Below, piece by piece: positions 17,726-26,994 of a stretch of DNA of 64,000 nt. Position 1 is the first letter of the stretch. Each line of letters opens with the position of its first letter. This DNA is from Leucobacter musarum subsp. musarum (GTDB lineage: Bacteria > Actinomycetota > Actinomycetes > Actinomycetales > Microbacteriaceae). The notes under the pieces were generated by a model. It searched no databases. It saw only the letters and a list, made by a program, of their open reading frames with translations, and was not told the origin of the DNA. The stretch lies in NCBI RefSeq assembly GCF_001273845.1, contig NZ_JHBW01000111.1, positions 1-64,000 of the forward strand. Reading direction: 5' to 3'. The position numbers and the translations under genes were made by a program.

Positions 17726-18238
17726 ATGGCTGAAACCACCGCGCCCCTCGTCGGCGTCATCATGGGCTCCGATTCCGACTACTCGGTCATGGCCGACGCG
17801 GTGCAGGCGCTCCGCGAGTTCGGCATCGCCCACGAGGTCGAGGTCGTCAGTGCCCACCGCACGCCCGACAAGATGGTCGACTATGCGCGCGGAGCGGCGG
17901 CCCGCGGCATCCGCGTCATCATCGCAGGCGCGGGCGGCGCCGCGCACCTGCCCGGCATGGTCGCCTCGATGACGACGCTGCCGGTCATCGGCGTGCCCGT
18001 GCCGCTCGCGAAGCTCGACGGTCTCGACTCGCTGCTCTCGATCGTGCAGATGCCAGGCGGCATTCCGGTCGCCACCGTCTCGATCGGCGGCGCGAAGAAC
18101 GCGGGCATTCTGGCCGCGCGCATCCTCGGCTCAGCCGACCCCGAGGTCGCGCAGCGTCTCGCCGATTACGCCGAGGGTCTCACCGCCGCGGTGGGCGAGA
18201 AGAACGACGCCCTCAAAGCGCGCATCGCGGCCGAGTAG
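17726..18238 (+). CDS. purE: N5-CAIR mutase (PurE, class I)
   Basis: 170-aa octameric mutase converting N5-CAIR to CAIR, the step after PurK. The family signatures [10 protein letters not shown] (phosphate-binding), SAHRTPDKM (catalytic His) and [12 protein letters not shown] are intact. TACGAT (17713-17718) then seven bases precede ATG 17726, so this ATG rather than ATG 17717 (which lies inside the -10) is the probable leaderless start. Gene order purK-purE is the actinobacterial norm. A hairpin at 18249-18276 ends the transcript. Confidence 0.97.
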   Translation: MAETTAPLVGVIMGSDSDYSVMADAVQALREFGIAHEVEVVSAHRTPDKMVDYARGAAARGIRVIIAGAGGAAHLPGMVASMTTLPVIGVPVPLAKLDGLDSLLSIVQMPGGIPVATVSIGGAKNAGILAARILGSADPEVAQRLADYAEGLTAAVGEKNDALKARIAAE

Positions 18239-18248
18239 CGCGCGGGCC

Positions 18249-18276
18249 GTCGGTGCGGGCGCCAGCTTGCGCCGAC
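18249..18276. terminator. Hairpin between convergent purE and glycosyltransferase genes
   Basis: GTCGGTGC (18249-18256) pairs with GCGCCGAC (18269-18276) in 8 bp including one G-U, with a 12-base loop. There is no T run, as is usual in high-GC actinobacteria. It can serve both strands. Confidence 0.45.
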
Positions 18277-18288
18277 GCGCTCACCTGA

Positions 18289-19419
18289 TCACAGGTTGGC
18301 GTGCGTCTCCCACAGCTGCCATGCCGATGAGCGCCAGCTGTACCCGCGGCTGCGATCACAGGCGAGCACCGTCAGCGTGGGCAGCGCACCCGACTGACCG
18401 ATCAGTCGGCTGTACTCGGCAGCGAACCCGTCGGCCGTGTCGGCTGATACACCGGCATCGAGCACGAGCTCCGCGGTGGCTGGGTGCCCCGCGTGCACGA
18501 CGGGAACCGCGGCATCGAGAGACGCGAGTACGACATACCCGGTGCCGGCGAACGCCTGCGGCTGCAGCAGCACCGAAGCTCCGCCGAGTGCGGCGCCGAT
18601 GTCGGAGAGCTGCGTGACGGCGATGACCCGAACGCGACCCTGAAGATCTGCGGGAACGTCGATCGTCGGGGCCGAAGCGTCGCGGTCCTTGTCTTTGTCG
18701 CGCGGCTGCGGACCCTGCGGGTCGACGCCGTCGAGCACGACGAGCGGCGGCAGAGCGGCGTCGCGACGCATGGCATCGAAGATCCACTCGAGGCGGCCGT
18801 GCTCGCCGGTGCGTGCCGTGGTGACGGCGTAGCGATCCGGAAGCCCCCAAGCGGCACGGCGTTCAGCCGCATCCGCGGGTGCCGACAGCTCAGTGGGCGG
18901 AGCGAGCGGGAAGACCTGCACCGGCAGGTCGCTGCCGTACTGCTGCTGCAACACGCGCGCGGTGGCGTGTGTCGGCGTCAGAATGACATCGGCCAGCTTG
19001 ACGGCGCGCCGAGTGAATGCACGGAAGAGTCGGGCCTGTGAATTGCCGATCAACGACGGTGCGTCCCAAGCAATGCTGTGGGGAATCGTGACCGACGTCT
19101 GCGACCCATCATCGTCACCGCGCGAACGCAGCGGCATCATCGGGGTCAGTGCGTGTACGAATTCACCATCGAGGGGGCGGGCCGTCGTGCCGTTCTGCCA
19201 CACGAGCGGCAGCATGCTGGCGCGCAGCGGGAGCAGCTCTGAGGTGAGTCGCGCCGAGGCGAACTCGGGCACCTCTGAGCCGCGAGACAGCAGGAAGCGC
19301 GCACTGCAGCTGCGGGGAGCCGTCTCTGCGACAGCCTGCACGAGGTCACGGGCGGCGGCCGCGTGCACCTCGGATTCGAAATCTGGGAACGGGTCTGCGA
19401 TGAGGGTGAGCGTCGCCAA
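18289..19419 (-). CDS. GT-B fold glycosyltransferase (GT4-like)
   Basis: 376 aa. The second half shows a GT4-type nucleotide-sugar domain: DRYAVTTARTGEHGRLEWIFDAM (family usually GR.EPRK), an ADVILTPTHATARVLQQQYG segment, LSDIGAALGGASVLLQPQAFAGTGYVVLASLDAAVPVVHA and a downstream ATAELVLDAG. This matches the acceptor/donor site around the conserved EGFGL region in degenerate form. TTG 19419 is chosen because GGGGAG sits six bases upstream; ATG 19473 is a possible earlier start. Divergent from galE and close to other envelope genes, it probably builds a cell-surface glycan. Donor and acceptor are unknown. Confidence 0.8.
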   Translation of the reverse strand: MATLTLIADPFPDFESEVHAAAARDLVQAVAETAPRSCSARFLLSRGSEVPEFASARLTSELLPLRASMLPLVWQNGTTARPLDGEFVHALTPMMPLRSRGDDDGSQTSVTIPHSIAWDAPSLIGNSQARLFRAFTRRAVKLADVILTPTHATARVLQQQYGSDLPVQVFPLAPPTELSAPADAAERRAAWGLPDRYAVTTARTGEHGRLEWIFDAMRRDAALPPLVVLDGVDPQGPQPRDKDKDRDASAPTIDVPADLQGRVRVIAVTQLSDIGAALGGASVLLQPQAFAGTGYVVLASLDAAVPVVHAGHPATAELVLDAGVSADTADGFAAEYSRLIGQSGALPTLTVLACDRSRGYSWRSSAWQLWETHANL

Positions 19420-19627
19420 TACGTTCTCCCCTCGAATCGCGAAACACCGGTGCAGCACTGGGCTGTTCTCCATATTGTATGGAGTCCAAGAGCAAGATCT
19501 GCTGTGCGGCGCAGTGTGAACGCGCGGTTGAGACGCAATTGAAATAATTTTCGGGGCTTGCTCCGAGTTCATCGCATCGCGGTGCGGCTGCCGGGAACCT
19601 CTCCGAATGGCCAAGTACCCTGTCTTC

Positions 19628-20641
19628 ATGCGTGTTTTGTTGACTGGCGGCGCCGGGTACATCGGCTCTCACACGGCACTGGTGCTGCTCGAGCACGGCC
19701 ACGAAGTGATCGTGCTTGATGACTTCTCGAACAGCAGCCCAGAAGCCGTTCGGCGTGTCGAGCAGCTGAGCGGCAAGACGATCCCCGTGGTCGAGGTCGA
19801 CCTGGCCGAGCGCGCAGCGGCCGAGCGGGCGCTCGCCAAGATCGAGTTCGATGCGGTGATCCACCTGGCCGGGCTGAAAGCCGTGGGGGAGTCGGTGGCG
19901 CAGCCCACGCGCTACTACCGCGTCAACCTCGACTCCACGCTGGTGCTGCTCGATGTGCTCCGCGAGCGGGGCATCACCAACTTCGTCTTCAGCTCGTCGG
20001 CCACGGTCTACGGCGACCCGCAATACGTGCCGGTCGATGAGGATCACCAGACCGGTGTGGGAATCACGAACCCCTACGGTTGGTCGAAGGCGATGAACGA
20101 GCAGATCGTGCGCGATGCACAGGTCGCCTGGCCCGAACTCGGCGCCGTGCTGCTGCGCTACTTCAATCCCGTCGGCGCGCACCCCTCGGGCCTGATCGGC
20201 GAAGACCCGAGCGGGATCCCGAACAATCTGATGCCGTTCATCACCCAGGTGGCGGTGGGGAAGCGCGAGCGCCTCAGCGTGTTCGGCAACAGCTATCCGA
20301 CGCCTGACGGCACTGGTGTGCGCGATTACATTCACGTCATGGACCTTGCGGAGGGCCACGTGGCGGCGCTCGAGCACAACGCGCCCGGCGTCGCCGTCTA
20401 CAACCTCGGGTCGGGTACCGGCTCCAGCGTGCTCGAGGTCTTGCGCGCCTTTGAGGCCGCATCCGGACGCGAGATTCCGTTCACCATCGAACCAGCGCGC
20501 GCGGGTGACGTCGCGGAGATGTCGGCCGATCCGACTCGCGCGAACATCGAACTCGACTGGCGCACCACCCGCAGTCTCGCCGAGGCCTGCCGTGACTCCT
20601 GGGCATGGCAGTCGGCGAACCCCGGCGGGTACGGCGCATGA
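19628..20641 (+). CDS. galE: UDP-glucose 4-epimerase (GalE)
   Basis: 337-aa NAD-dependent short-chain dehydrogenase interconverting UDP-glucose and UDP-galactose for surface polysaccharide. It has the N-terminal Rossmann motif GGAGYIGSH, catalytic FSSSATVYG Ser/Thr, and YGWSK (Tyr-x3-Lys); the C-terminal half is the usual substrate domain. TACCCT (19616-19621) is six bases before ATG 19628, so the start is leaderless. The stop overlaps the next gene's ATG by 4 bp, placing galE first in a four-gene envelope operon running to 24717. Confidence 0.96.
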   Translation: MRVLLTGGAGYIGSHTALVLLEHGHEVIVLDDFSNSSPEAVRRVEQLSGKTIPVVEVDLAERAAAERALAKIEFDAVIHLAGLKAVGESVAQPTRYYRVNLDSTLVLLDVLRERGITNFVFSSSATVYGDPQYVPVDEDHQTGVGITNPYGWSKAMNEQIVRDAQVAWPELGAVLLRYFNPVGAHPSGLIGEDPSGIPNNLMPFITQVAVGKRERLSVFGNSYPTPDGTGVRDYIHVMDLAEGHVAALEHNAPGVAVYNLGSGTGSSVLEVLRAFEAASGREIPFTIEPARAGDVAEMSADPTRANIELDWRTTRSLAEACRDSWAWQSANPGGYGA

Positions 20642-22068
20642 CGCTCGACCTCGAGCGGCCGCTGCGCCACCCCGACCTGCAGTCGGAACCGCTGATGAGC
20701 AAGCGCGCGCGCTGGCTGGTGATCCTCGGGTTCGTGCTGCCGGGTACCGCGCAGCTCGTGGCGGGCAACCGCAAACTGGGCCGGTTCGGTCTGATCGCGA
20801 CGATCGTGCTGGTCGTCGGCGCGCTCGCCGCGGGGCTCGGGTTCCTGTTCGCCCGCGTCGCCACGCTCACGATCTTCACGAACAGTGCCGTGCTGCTGCT
20901 CGTGCAGTGGGCGCTGTTCATCTACGCCGTGATTTGGGTCGCGCTCGGCATCGACACCCTCCGTCTCACGAAGCTCGTGCGGGTGCAGCGCAACTGGCGG
21001 GTGCCGGTCGCGATGCTGTCGGTGCTGCTCACCGTAGTGCCGGCAGCCGGGGCCGCATGGGCGGGTACGGCCGTCGGGGCTGGCCGCAATCTGCTCAGCG
21101 ATCTCTTTCCGAGTGCTCCGGCGGTCGAGCCGGTGGACGGCCGCTACAACATCTTGCTGCTCGGCACCGACGCCGGTGCCGACCGTGAAGGGTTGCGCCC
21201 CGACAGTATCTCGTTGGTGAGCGTCGACGCGAAGACCGGGCAATCGGTCATCGTCGGCCTGCCACGCGATATGAAAGGCGCGCCGTTCCCCGACGATTCG
21301 CCCATGCAGCCGATCTACCCTGAGGGCTACTGCGACGAGATCAACAACTATGAAGTCGTCGATGGTGGCGGGTACTACTGCTTCACCACGGGTGCTCTGA
21401 ACTCGCTCGTCACCGAGGTCGAAGATTCAGGATCGCCGTCGTACGACGGCATGTACGCCGATGCCGTGTCGAAGGGGTCGACCCCCGGCATCGAGGCCAC
21501 GAAAGACGCGGTCTCGGGCGTCACAGGTCTCGACGTGCAGTTCTACGTGCTCGTCAACATGGACGCGTTCGAGAGTCTGATCAACGCGCTCGGTGGAATC
21601 ACGATCGATGTGCAGGAGCGGCTGCCGATCGGCGGTCACATCAACGAGTACACGGGTGAGCTCGAAGGCGTCGACGGTTGGATCGAACCGGGCACGCAGG
21701 GTATGGACGGGTACACCGCTCAGTGGTACGCGCGCTCCCGCTACGGGTCTGCCGATGGCGATTACTCGCGCATGCAGCGTCAGCGCGACTTGCAGGCCGC
21801 CATCCTCGCCCAGATGAATCCGCAGAACGTACTGTTGCGATTCCAGGATGTTGCTGCCGCGGGTACCGAACTCGTCGAGACGGATATTCCGGAGTCGATG
21901 CTGGGGCGCTTCGTCGACCTCGCGGCAAAGGCGCGCGGGCACGACATCGTGAACGTGGAGCTCGTGCCGCCGGCCATCGATCCCGAGGCTCCCGACTTCG
22001 ACACGACGCGTCAGCTCGTCTCCGACGGCGTCGCCGCCGCCTCGCCCGCCGAAACGGAAGCGGGCTAG
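20638..22068 (+). CDS. LytR-CpsA-Psr (LCP) family cell-wall glycopolymer ligase
   Basis: LCP proteins transfer lipid-linked glycopolymers onto peptidoglycan outside the membrane. This 476-aa protein has a cytoplasmic N-terminus and three to four membrane helices (residues ~25-145). The extracytoplasmic LCP domain (~165-430) starts RYNILLLGTDAGADREGLRPDS, with GLPRDMKG carrying the phosphate-binding Arg and a later ARSRYGSADGDYSRMQRQRDL, the family's RHR..SDF-like basic motif. The multi-helix N-terminus is longer than the single helix of classic LytR. It starts inside the galE stop (ATGA). Confidence 0.94.
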   Translation: MTLDLERPLRHPDLQSEPLMSKRARWLVILGFVLPGTAQLVAGNRKLGRFGLIATIVLVVGALAAGLGFLFARVATLTIFTNSAVLLLVQWALFIYAVIWVALGIDTLRLTKLVRVQRNWRVPVAMLSVLLTVVPAAGAAWAGTAVGAGRNLLSDLFPSAPAVEPVDGRYNILLLGTDAGADREGLRPDSISLVSVDAKTGQSVIVGLPRDMKGAPFPDDSPMQPIYPEGYCDEINNYEVVDGGGYYCFTTGALNSLVTEVEDSGSPSYDGMYADAVSKGSTPGIEATKDAVSGVTGLDVQFYVLVNMDAFESLINALGGITIDVQERLPIGGHINEYTGELEGVDGWIEPGTQGMDGYTAQWYARSRYGSADGDYSRMQRQRDLQAAILAQMNPQNVLLRFQDVAAAGTELVETDIPESMLGRFVDLAAKARGHDIVNVELVPPAIDPEAPDFDTTRQLVSDGVAAASPAETEAG

Positions 22069-22075
22069 CGGAATC

Positions 22076-23704
22076 GTGAGTGCAGTCGACACGGACGATC
22101 TGGTGATCGCGCCGCCCTCAATCGAGCCCATCGAGCAACAGGCGGAGCCACCAGCTTCGCCGTCTCGGCGGCGCCTCTGGCGGGGTGCGTCAATCGTCGC
22201 CTTCTGGGTGCTCGCCGCGGTGTCGGCGGCGTTCGTGGGCATCGGATTCTGGGTGCGGCGCACCTTCGGTGCGATATCGATCGACCAATTGCTCTCGAAC
22301 CTGAACGGTGGCGGCGAGGGCGCCGGCGGTGCCGGACTCGTCATCGGCGGAGTCATGACCGGCATCGTGATCCCGCTCGGCATCGTGTTGCTCGTCGCGA
22401 TCTTTGTTGAGCGCCGCCGCCGTCGGTGGCACCGTGCCGCAGCGCTCGGAGAACGCCCGAACCTGCAACGACCCGTGCGCTGGATCGCCGCTCTGCTCGC
22501 GGTCGTGCTCCCAGTGTCAGGCGGCGCGTATCTGGGCGCCGCGATCGGGGCGGGCGACTACGCGCAGGCGCTCTACCGCGACCTCACGACCGACTTCGGA
22601 TTCGACCGGTACTACGAGACACCTCAGGTGTCGGCGGCCCCTGGTGCCGGGAGCCCGGAGCCGCGCAACCTCATCGTCATCTACCTCGAGTCGATGGAGA
22701 ACACGTTCTCAGACGACGACCTCTTTGAAAAAGACATGCTCGCACCCGTCGAAGACGTCACCCGCGGGTGGCAGACGATCGATGACTATCGGCAGTACGA
22801 GGGCGGCGGATGGACGATGTCGGGCATTCTGAGCACCCAGTGCGGGGTGCCGCTGCGCAGCGCCTCGTCGACCGCCGACATCTCGGAACTCAACGAGATG
22901 GACTCGGCCGACGGAAAGGCCGCGCCGTACCTCGCCGGTGCAACCTGTCTCGGCGACGTGCTCGCCGATCAGGGATACCGCAACGTGTACCTCGGTGGAG
23001 CCGACGCGAGCTTCGCCGGCAAGGGGGCCTTTCTCTCGACCCACGGGTATGACGAGATCGATGATCTGAACGTGTGGAAAGCCGAAGGTGAGACCGAGGT
23101 GCGCGGCGACTGGGGCCTCTCCGATCGGCGGCTCTTTGCGCAGGCAAAGGACAAGGTAGACGAACTGCACGCGGGCGACCAGCCATTCAACCTCACGATG
23201 CTGTCGCTGGATACGCACGAGGGCCCGCGGCTCTACGACTACTGCACGCGCGACACCGATGCGGTGATGACATCGATCACGTACTGCTCGATGCAACAGG
23301 TCGCTGGGTTCGTGGAGTACCTCGATCAGCAGGGGTACCTCGACGACACCGCCGTGGTGCTCATGGGCGATCATCAAAAGATGATCGCGGAGGGCGGCAG
23401 CTTCTGGGACGAGCTCAAGGACCTCGACCACCGCACGATCTTCAACCGCATCTGGAGCCCCGACGGGCTGCGCGTCGCCCGCGATGACCTCGACCAGATG
23501 AGTATGTATCCCACACTGCTCGAGCTCACAGGTCTTGAGGTGCAGGATCATCGGGCCGGCATCGGTGTCTCGGCCCTCACCGATGGCTCCGACGTGCCTC
23601 ACGGATCGATACTCGACCTCTCCGCCGAGGAATACCGCGATCTCGTCACCTCCCGATCCAGCGAGTTCTACCAGAGGCTGTGGCGCACCTCCGGGCTAGA
23701 CTAG
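22076..23704 (+). CDS. Sulfatase/phosphoglycerol transferase family membrane enzyme
   Basis: 542 aa. Three or four N-terminal membrane helices are followed by an extracytoplasmic alkaline-phosphatase-fold domain. Seen motifs: NLIVIYLESMENTF (metal-binding Glu), EGGGWTMSGILSTQCGVPL (nucleophile Thr region of MdoB/OpgB and LtaS-like enzymes), and LMGDHQKM (Asp-His metal ligands). Such enzymes move phosphoglycerol from phosphatidylglycerol to glycans or build polyglycerolphosphate. With galE and LCP neighbours it probably decorates or makes a secondary wall polymer. GTG 22076 starts seven bases after the LCP stop. Confidence 0.88.
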   Translation: MSAVDTDDLVIAPPSIEPIEQQAEPPASPSRRRLWRGASIVAFWVLAAVSAAFVGIGFWVRRTFGAISIDQLLSNLNGGGEGAGGAGLVIGGVMTGIVIPLGIVLLVAIFVERRRRRWHRAAALGERPNLQRPVRWIAALLAVVLPVSGGAYLGAAIGAGDYAQALYRDLTTDFGFDRYYETPQVSAAPGAGSPEPRNLIVIYLESMENTFSDDDLFEKDMLAPVEDVTRGWQTIDDYRQYEGGGWTMSGILSTQCGVPLRSASSTADISELNEMDSADGKAAPYLAGATCLGDVLADQGYRNVYLGGADASFAGKGAFLSTHGYDEIDDLNVWKAEGETEVRGDWGLSDRRLFAQAKDKVDELHAGDQPFNLTMLSLDTHEGPRLYDYCTRDTDAVMTSITYCSMQQVAGFVEYLDQQGYLDDTAVVLMGDHQKMIAEGGSFWDELKDLDHRTIFNRIWSPDGLRVARDDLDQMSMYPTLLELTGLEVQDHRAGIGVSALTDGSDVPHGSILDLSAEEYRDLVTSRSSEFYQRLWRTSGLD

Positions 23705-23736
23705 GCGGGTTCACGATCATGAAGGAGTCGGATCGC

Positions 23737-24717
23737 ATGCGTGTGACCGCCGTGCTGGTGGCCTACAACCGACGGGAACTGCTGCAGCAATCGCTCGCGG
23801 CTCTCGCCGCGCAGAGCCGACCCGTCGATCGCCTCGTCGTCGTCGATAACGCCTCCGACGACGGCTCGGTCGAGGTTGCCGCTGAGATGCTCGAAGCATG
23901 GGGCGAACGCGCCCGGCACATTCAACTGACCGAGAACACGGGCGGCGCTGGCGGGTTCGCGACGGGCATCGCGGCTGCGGTCGTGGAAGACGACACCGAC
24001 TGGGTGTGGGTCATGGACGATGACACGGTGCCCGGGCCCGACGCGCTTGCGGGGGCACTGGAAACCCATGAGCGTTACCGTGCGCAGGGCCCCGACGACC
24101 TCGCCGTCATGGGGTCGCGTGTGATCTGGACTGATGGGGCGGATCACCCGATGAATACGCCCAAAGCCAAGATTCGTGCATCGCAGGCAGAATGCGAGCG
24201 TGCCGCTGCAGTCGGGGCGATGGAGATTCGGTCGATCTCGTTCGTCTCGGCATTCCTCCGTGCGTCGCGGGTGCGCGAGCTCGGCCTGCCCATCGCCGAC
24301 TACTTCCTGTGGAACGACGATTTCGAGTACTCCGCCCGACTGCTGCGCGGAGCCCGGGGCCTGTATGTGCCCGCCTCTGTGGTGACGCACCGAACGGTCA
24401 AGCGAGGGTCGAGCGATCAAGATCCAGGCCCCCGGTTCTATTTCGAAGTGCGCAACAAACTCTGGGTGTTTCGCCGCAGTGCGGCGCTGCTGCCCTGGGA
24501 AAAGCTGCTGTATTCGGCGGCGACCGCGCGTCGCTGGTTCCGCACGTTCCGTGCGTCGACCGAGCGAGCTCAGCTGCGCGATTGCTTGCGTCGCGGCTGG
24601 AACGACGGCTGGCGACGATCGCCGCGGTCGAGCCGTGATGTGCTGCGCGGTGCCGGGGTTCCGGTCGATGTGATGGTCGTGGTTGAACAACTGACGCGCA
24701 CGGACGGACGCTCGTAG
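23737..24717 (+). CDS. GT2 family glycosyltransferase (GlfT/rhamnosyl-like)
   Basis: 326 aa GT-A enzyme. Signatures in order: VTAVLVAYNRRELL, VVDNASDDGS, the NTGGAGGFATG motif of galactofuranosyl/rhamnosyltransferase-type GT2 proteins, the metal-binding WVMDDDTVPG, and the catalytic-base region YFLWNDDFEYSARL. No membrane segment is seen, so it acts on the cytoplasmic face on lipid-linked acceptors. ATG 23737 has AAGGAG nine bases upstream; ATG 23719 is less likely. It is last in the galE operon, which suggests galactofuranose or a related sugar added to the polymer handled by the LCP protein (inference). Confidence 0.9.
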   Translation: MRVTAVLVAYNRRELLQQSLAALAAQSRPVDRLVVVDNASDDGSVEVAAEMLEAWGERARHIQLTENTGGAGGFATGIAAAVVEDDTDWVWVMDDDTVPGPDALAGALETHERYRAQGPDDLAVMGSRVIWTDGADHPMNTPKAKIRASQAECERAAAVGAMEIRSISFVSAFLRASRVRELGLPIADYFLWNDDFEYSARLLRGARGLYVPASVVTHRTVKRGSSDQDPGPRFYFEVRNKLWVFRRSAALLPWEKLLYSAATARRWFRTFRASTERAQLRDCLRRGWNDGWRRSPRSSRDVLRGAGVPVDVMVVVEQLTRTDGRS

Positions 24718-24725
24718 GTCGGGTG

Positions 24726-25239
24726 TCACAGCACGGTGATGTCGGTTGCGCGCCAGCGATCCTCGCGATGTTCGAAGCGCAGCGCCACCACGGTCGAGCG
24801 GGAATCGAGATGCAGCACGACTGACGCTTCGATCACCAGAGGCAGCGGCCGGCACAGGTGCGCCGGACCAGGTACCGCCACGCGGCGCCGCCGATCTCGA
24901 GTGATGCACTCGCGCTCGGCTCGAAGCGCCCGGCGTGATCCACGTTGCGATCTGACTGGCTGATCGCATTCCTTCCAGGATTTCGAATGCGAACAGTGCG
25001 AGTTTCTGCACGATCGCCGCGGGCGGTGCCTCGGGGGCCTGATCTGGCTGCGACGGGAGCCTCAGTGGCAGAGATGCTACCGGTTGCGAGGCTCGCCGCG
25101 TGCGGGTCGCGCTCGGCGTCGCTGCGGGCGTAGGTGCGGGTACGGCCTGCAGATGTCGGGGCGCCGCGGGCCTCGACGGTGGTGCGAGTACCGACTCGAG
25201 CGGGTCGTCGAATGCGCGCGAACGTGCAGTGGCTGGCAT
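24726..25239 (-). pseudogene. Rv3235-family protein, frameshifted
   Basis: The start (ATG 25239, AAGGAG five bases upstream) leads into a Pro/Ala-rich N-terminus, then the family segment LALFAFEILEGMRSASQIATWIT ending near 24938. The rest of the domain continues one base later in another frame: RRALRAERECITRD...LPLVIEASVVLHLD...TVVALRFEHREDRWRATDITVL, stopping at 24726-24728. The join falls around 24930-24940 (AGCGCCCGGCGTGATC on the plus strand); a missing GC or one extra base would explain it. It may be a genuine pseudogene, a sequencing error or a +1 frameshift. In many actinobacteria this gene sits by secA; here it is near the pdtaS-like kinase. Function of the family is unknown. Confidence 0.72.
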
Positions 25240-25310
25240 GGGGGCTCCTTCGGTCGTGGTTCAGACTTCGCTGCTGTAGCGCCCCCATGCAGCCCTGCAG
25301 TGTCTGATTT

Positions 25311-25333
25311 TCTAATGTGCGCTCCAGATTAGA
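25311..25333. promoter_or_regulatory. TCTAAT-N11-ATTAGA inverted repeat
   Basis: A perfect 6-bp dyad (25311-25316 and 25328-25333) lies in the AT-richer stretch between the divergent Rv3235-family gene and the kinase. It could be an operator or part of the minus-strand promoter. The remaining non-coding bases 25240-25451 show no other structure to my eye. Confidence 0.3.
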
Positions 25334-25451
25334 GAATGTGTGCTCGGATGCGTCAAGTGCCAAAAAAGATCAGAGCGTATGAGTACGGTGTGTTCGTGCA
25401 TCGTGGTGAGGTCCGGCCGGCCTCCGAGCAACCGTGCTCTAGGCTTGACGC

Positions 25452-26963
25452 GTGGCTACACTGCGTAATCTCGCGACGAAGTATTCATCCCTCGACGAAG
25501 AGGAGATCGAATGGCTTGAGCGTCTGACACTTGACCTGCAACTCCTTGCCGACCTCGCACTGAGCGACGTCGTTCTCTGGGTTCCCACCAATGACGAGAA
25601 CTATCTCGCCATCGCCCACAGCCGCCCGGCCGGCTCAGTGACGCTCTTCTACCGAGATGTCATCGGCGACCTGTTGCGCGCCGACTGGCGCGAGCTCGTC
25701 GATGAGGCGATGTCGAGCAACGCTCCAGTGATCTCGACGTCGCCCGCGTGGTACGAAGAGAGCCCGATGCGGCTCGCCGCCTATACGGTGAGTCGTCGTG
25801 ACGGTGATGGCGCCGAGCACGGGCCGTTTGCCGTGATCACCGTGCACACCAGCGTTGCCGACACGCAGACGGCATCGCGCATCGGCGCGGCCTTCCGCGA
25901 AGTAGCCGCAGATCTCCTCGGAATGATTCAGCAGGGGCTCTTTCCGGTGCCGGGCAGTTCGCGCGGCGGCGAGCAGGGTGCCCCTCGCGCCTCCGACGGG
26001 CTGGTGCGCGTCGACCTCGAAGGAATGGCCACGTTCGCGAGCCCGAACACCCAGACCACGTTCTCGTCGCTCGGCTACCGCGACGAGATCGAAGGGGAGA
26101 ACTTCAGCGAAGTGCTCGCCGATGTGGTGAAGGGGCAGTTCGACACCAACGAGTCTTTGCCGCTGATCGCGCAGGGCAAGATCGCGAAGCGCGTCGAAGT
26201 CGATGCCCGCGGCCACACCATTACGCTGCGCTCGATCCCGGTCTTCCGCGATGGTGTGCGCGTGGGGGGCGTCGTGCTCACCCGTGATGTGACCAAGCTG
26301 CGGCAACAGGCGCAGGAGCTGATCACCAAGGATGCGACGATCCGTGAGATTCACCATCGGGTGAAGAACAACCTGCAGACGGTCGCGTCCCTGCTCCGCG
26401 TGCAGGCGCGTCGCGCCCGCAGCGAGGAAGCCAAGCAGGTGCTCGGCCAGGCGATGCGCCGTGTCGCCGCGATCGCCGTGGTGCACGACACGCTCTCGTC
26501 GGGTCTTGATCAGATTGTCGACTTCGACAAGGTCTTCGACCGGGTGCTCGGACTCGCCGCCGAGGTGGCGAGTCTGCACAACACCACGGTGCATCCGCAC
26601 AGGGAGGGGCAGTTCGGTGAGTTGCCCTCTGAGTACGCGACGCCGCTCGCGCTCGCGCTCACGGAGATCGTGACGAATGCCGTCGAACACGGCCTCGCAG
26701 GGCGCGAAGGCGAGGTCTACATTCATGCGGACCGTACCGACGAGCGCTTGAGCGTCGAGGTCATCGACACGGGAACCGGTCTGCCCGGTGGCACCGTCGG
26801 CGACGGGCTCGGAACGCAGATTGTGCGCACGCTCGTCGAGGGCGAACTCGGCGGCAGCATCACCTGGGGCCCTGACGCCGGCGGCGGCACCCGAGTGGCG
26901 ATTCAGGTGCCGCTGCATTGGATCTCAACGCAAACGCGTGAGATCCCGCGCGTTCAGGCGTAG
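25452..26963 (+). CDS. pdtaS: PdtaS-like sensor histidine kinase
   Basis: 503-aa soluble kinase. An N-terminal GAF-like sensor (residues ~1-160) and a PAS-like domain (~170-285) lead to a HisKA_2 dimerisation domain with phospho-acceptor His in IREIHHRVKNNLQTVASLL (His301/302). The HATPase domain follows, with LTEIVTNAVEHG, DTGTGLP and GLGTQIV. This is the architecture of mycobacterial PdtaS, which phosphorylates the ANTAR antiterminator PdtaR; no ANTAR regulator is in the window. TAGGCT (25440-25445) six bases before GTG 25452 indicates a leaderless mRNA. Confidence 0.9.
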   Translation: MATLRNLATKYSSLDEEEIEWLERLTLDLQLLADLALSDVVLWVPTNDENYLAIAHSRPAGSVTLFYRDVIGDLLRADWRELVDEAMSSNAPVISTSPAWYEESPMRLAAYTVSRRDGDGAEHGPFAVITVHTSVADTQTASRIGAAFREVAADLLGMIQQGLFPVPGSSRGGEQGAPRASDGLVRVDLEGMATFASPNTQTTFSSLGYRDEIEGENFSEVLADVVKGQFDTNESLPLIAQGKIAKRVEVDARGHTITLRSIPVFRDGVRVGGVVLTRDVTKLRQQAQELITKDATIREIHHRVKNNLQTVASLLRVQARRARSEEAKQVLGQAMRRVAAIAVVHDTLSSGLDQIVDFDKVFDRVLGLAAEVASLHNTTVHPHREGQFGELPSEYATPLALALTEIVTNAVEHGLAGREGEVYIHADRTDERLSVEVIDTGTGLPGGTVGDGLGTQIVRTLVEGELGGSITWGPDAGGGTRVAIQVPLHWISTQTREIPRVQA

Positions 26964-26988
26964 TGTCTGCGGGCTGTGTCGCAGACGC
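26963..26988. terminator. Hairpin between convergent pdtaS and small membrane gene
   Basis: GTGTCTGCG (26963-26971) pairs with CGCAGACGC (26980-26988) in 9 bp with one G-U and an 8-base loop. It fits a bidirectional terminator without T run. Confidence 0.5.
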
Positions 26989-26994
26989 TGTGCG

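Noticed and set aside
23701-24700. Long minus-strand open frame continuing leftwards from the Rv3235-family gene through the GT2 gene.
   Set aside because: It is the antisense shadow of the GT2 gene. The true Rv3235-family C-terminus is in another frame and stops at 24726.
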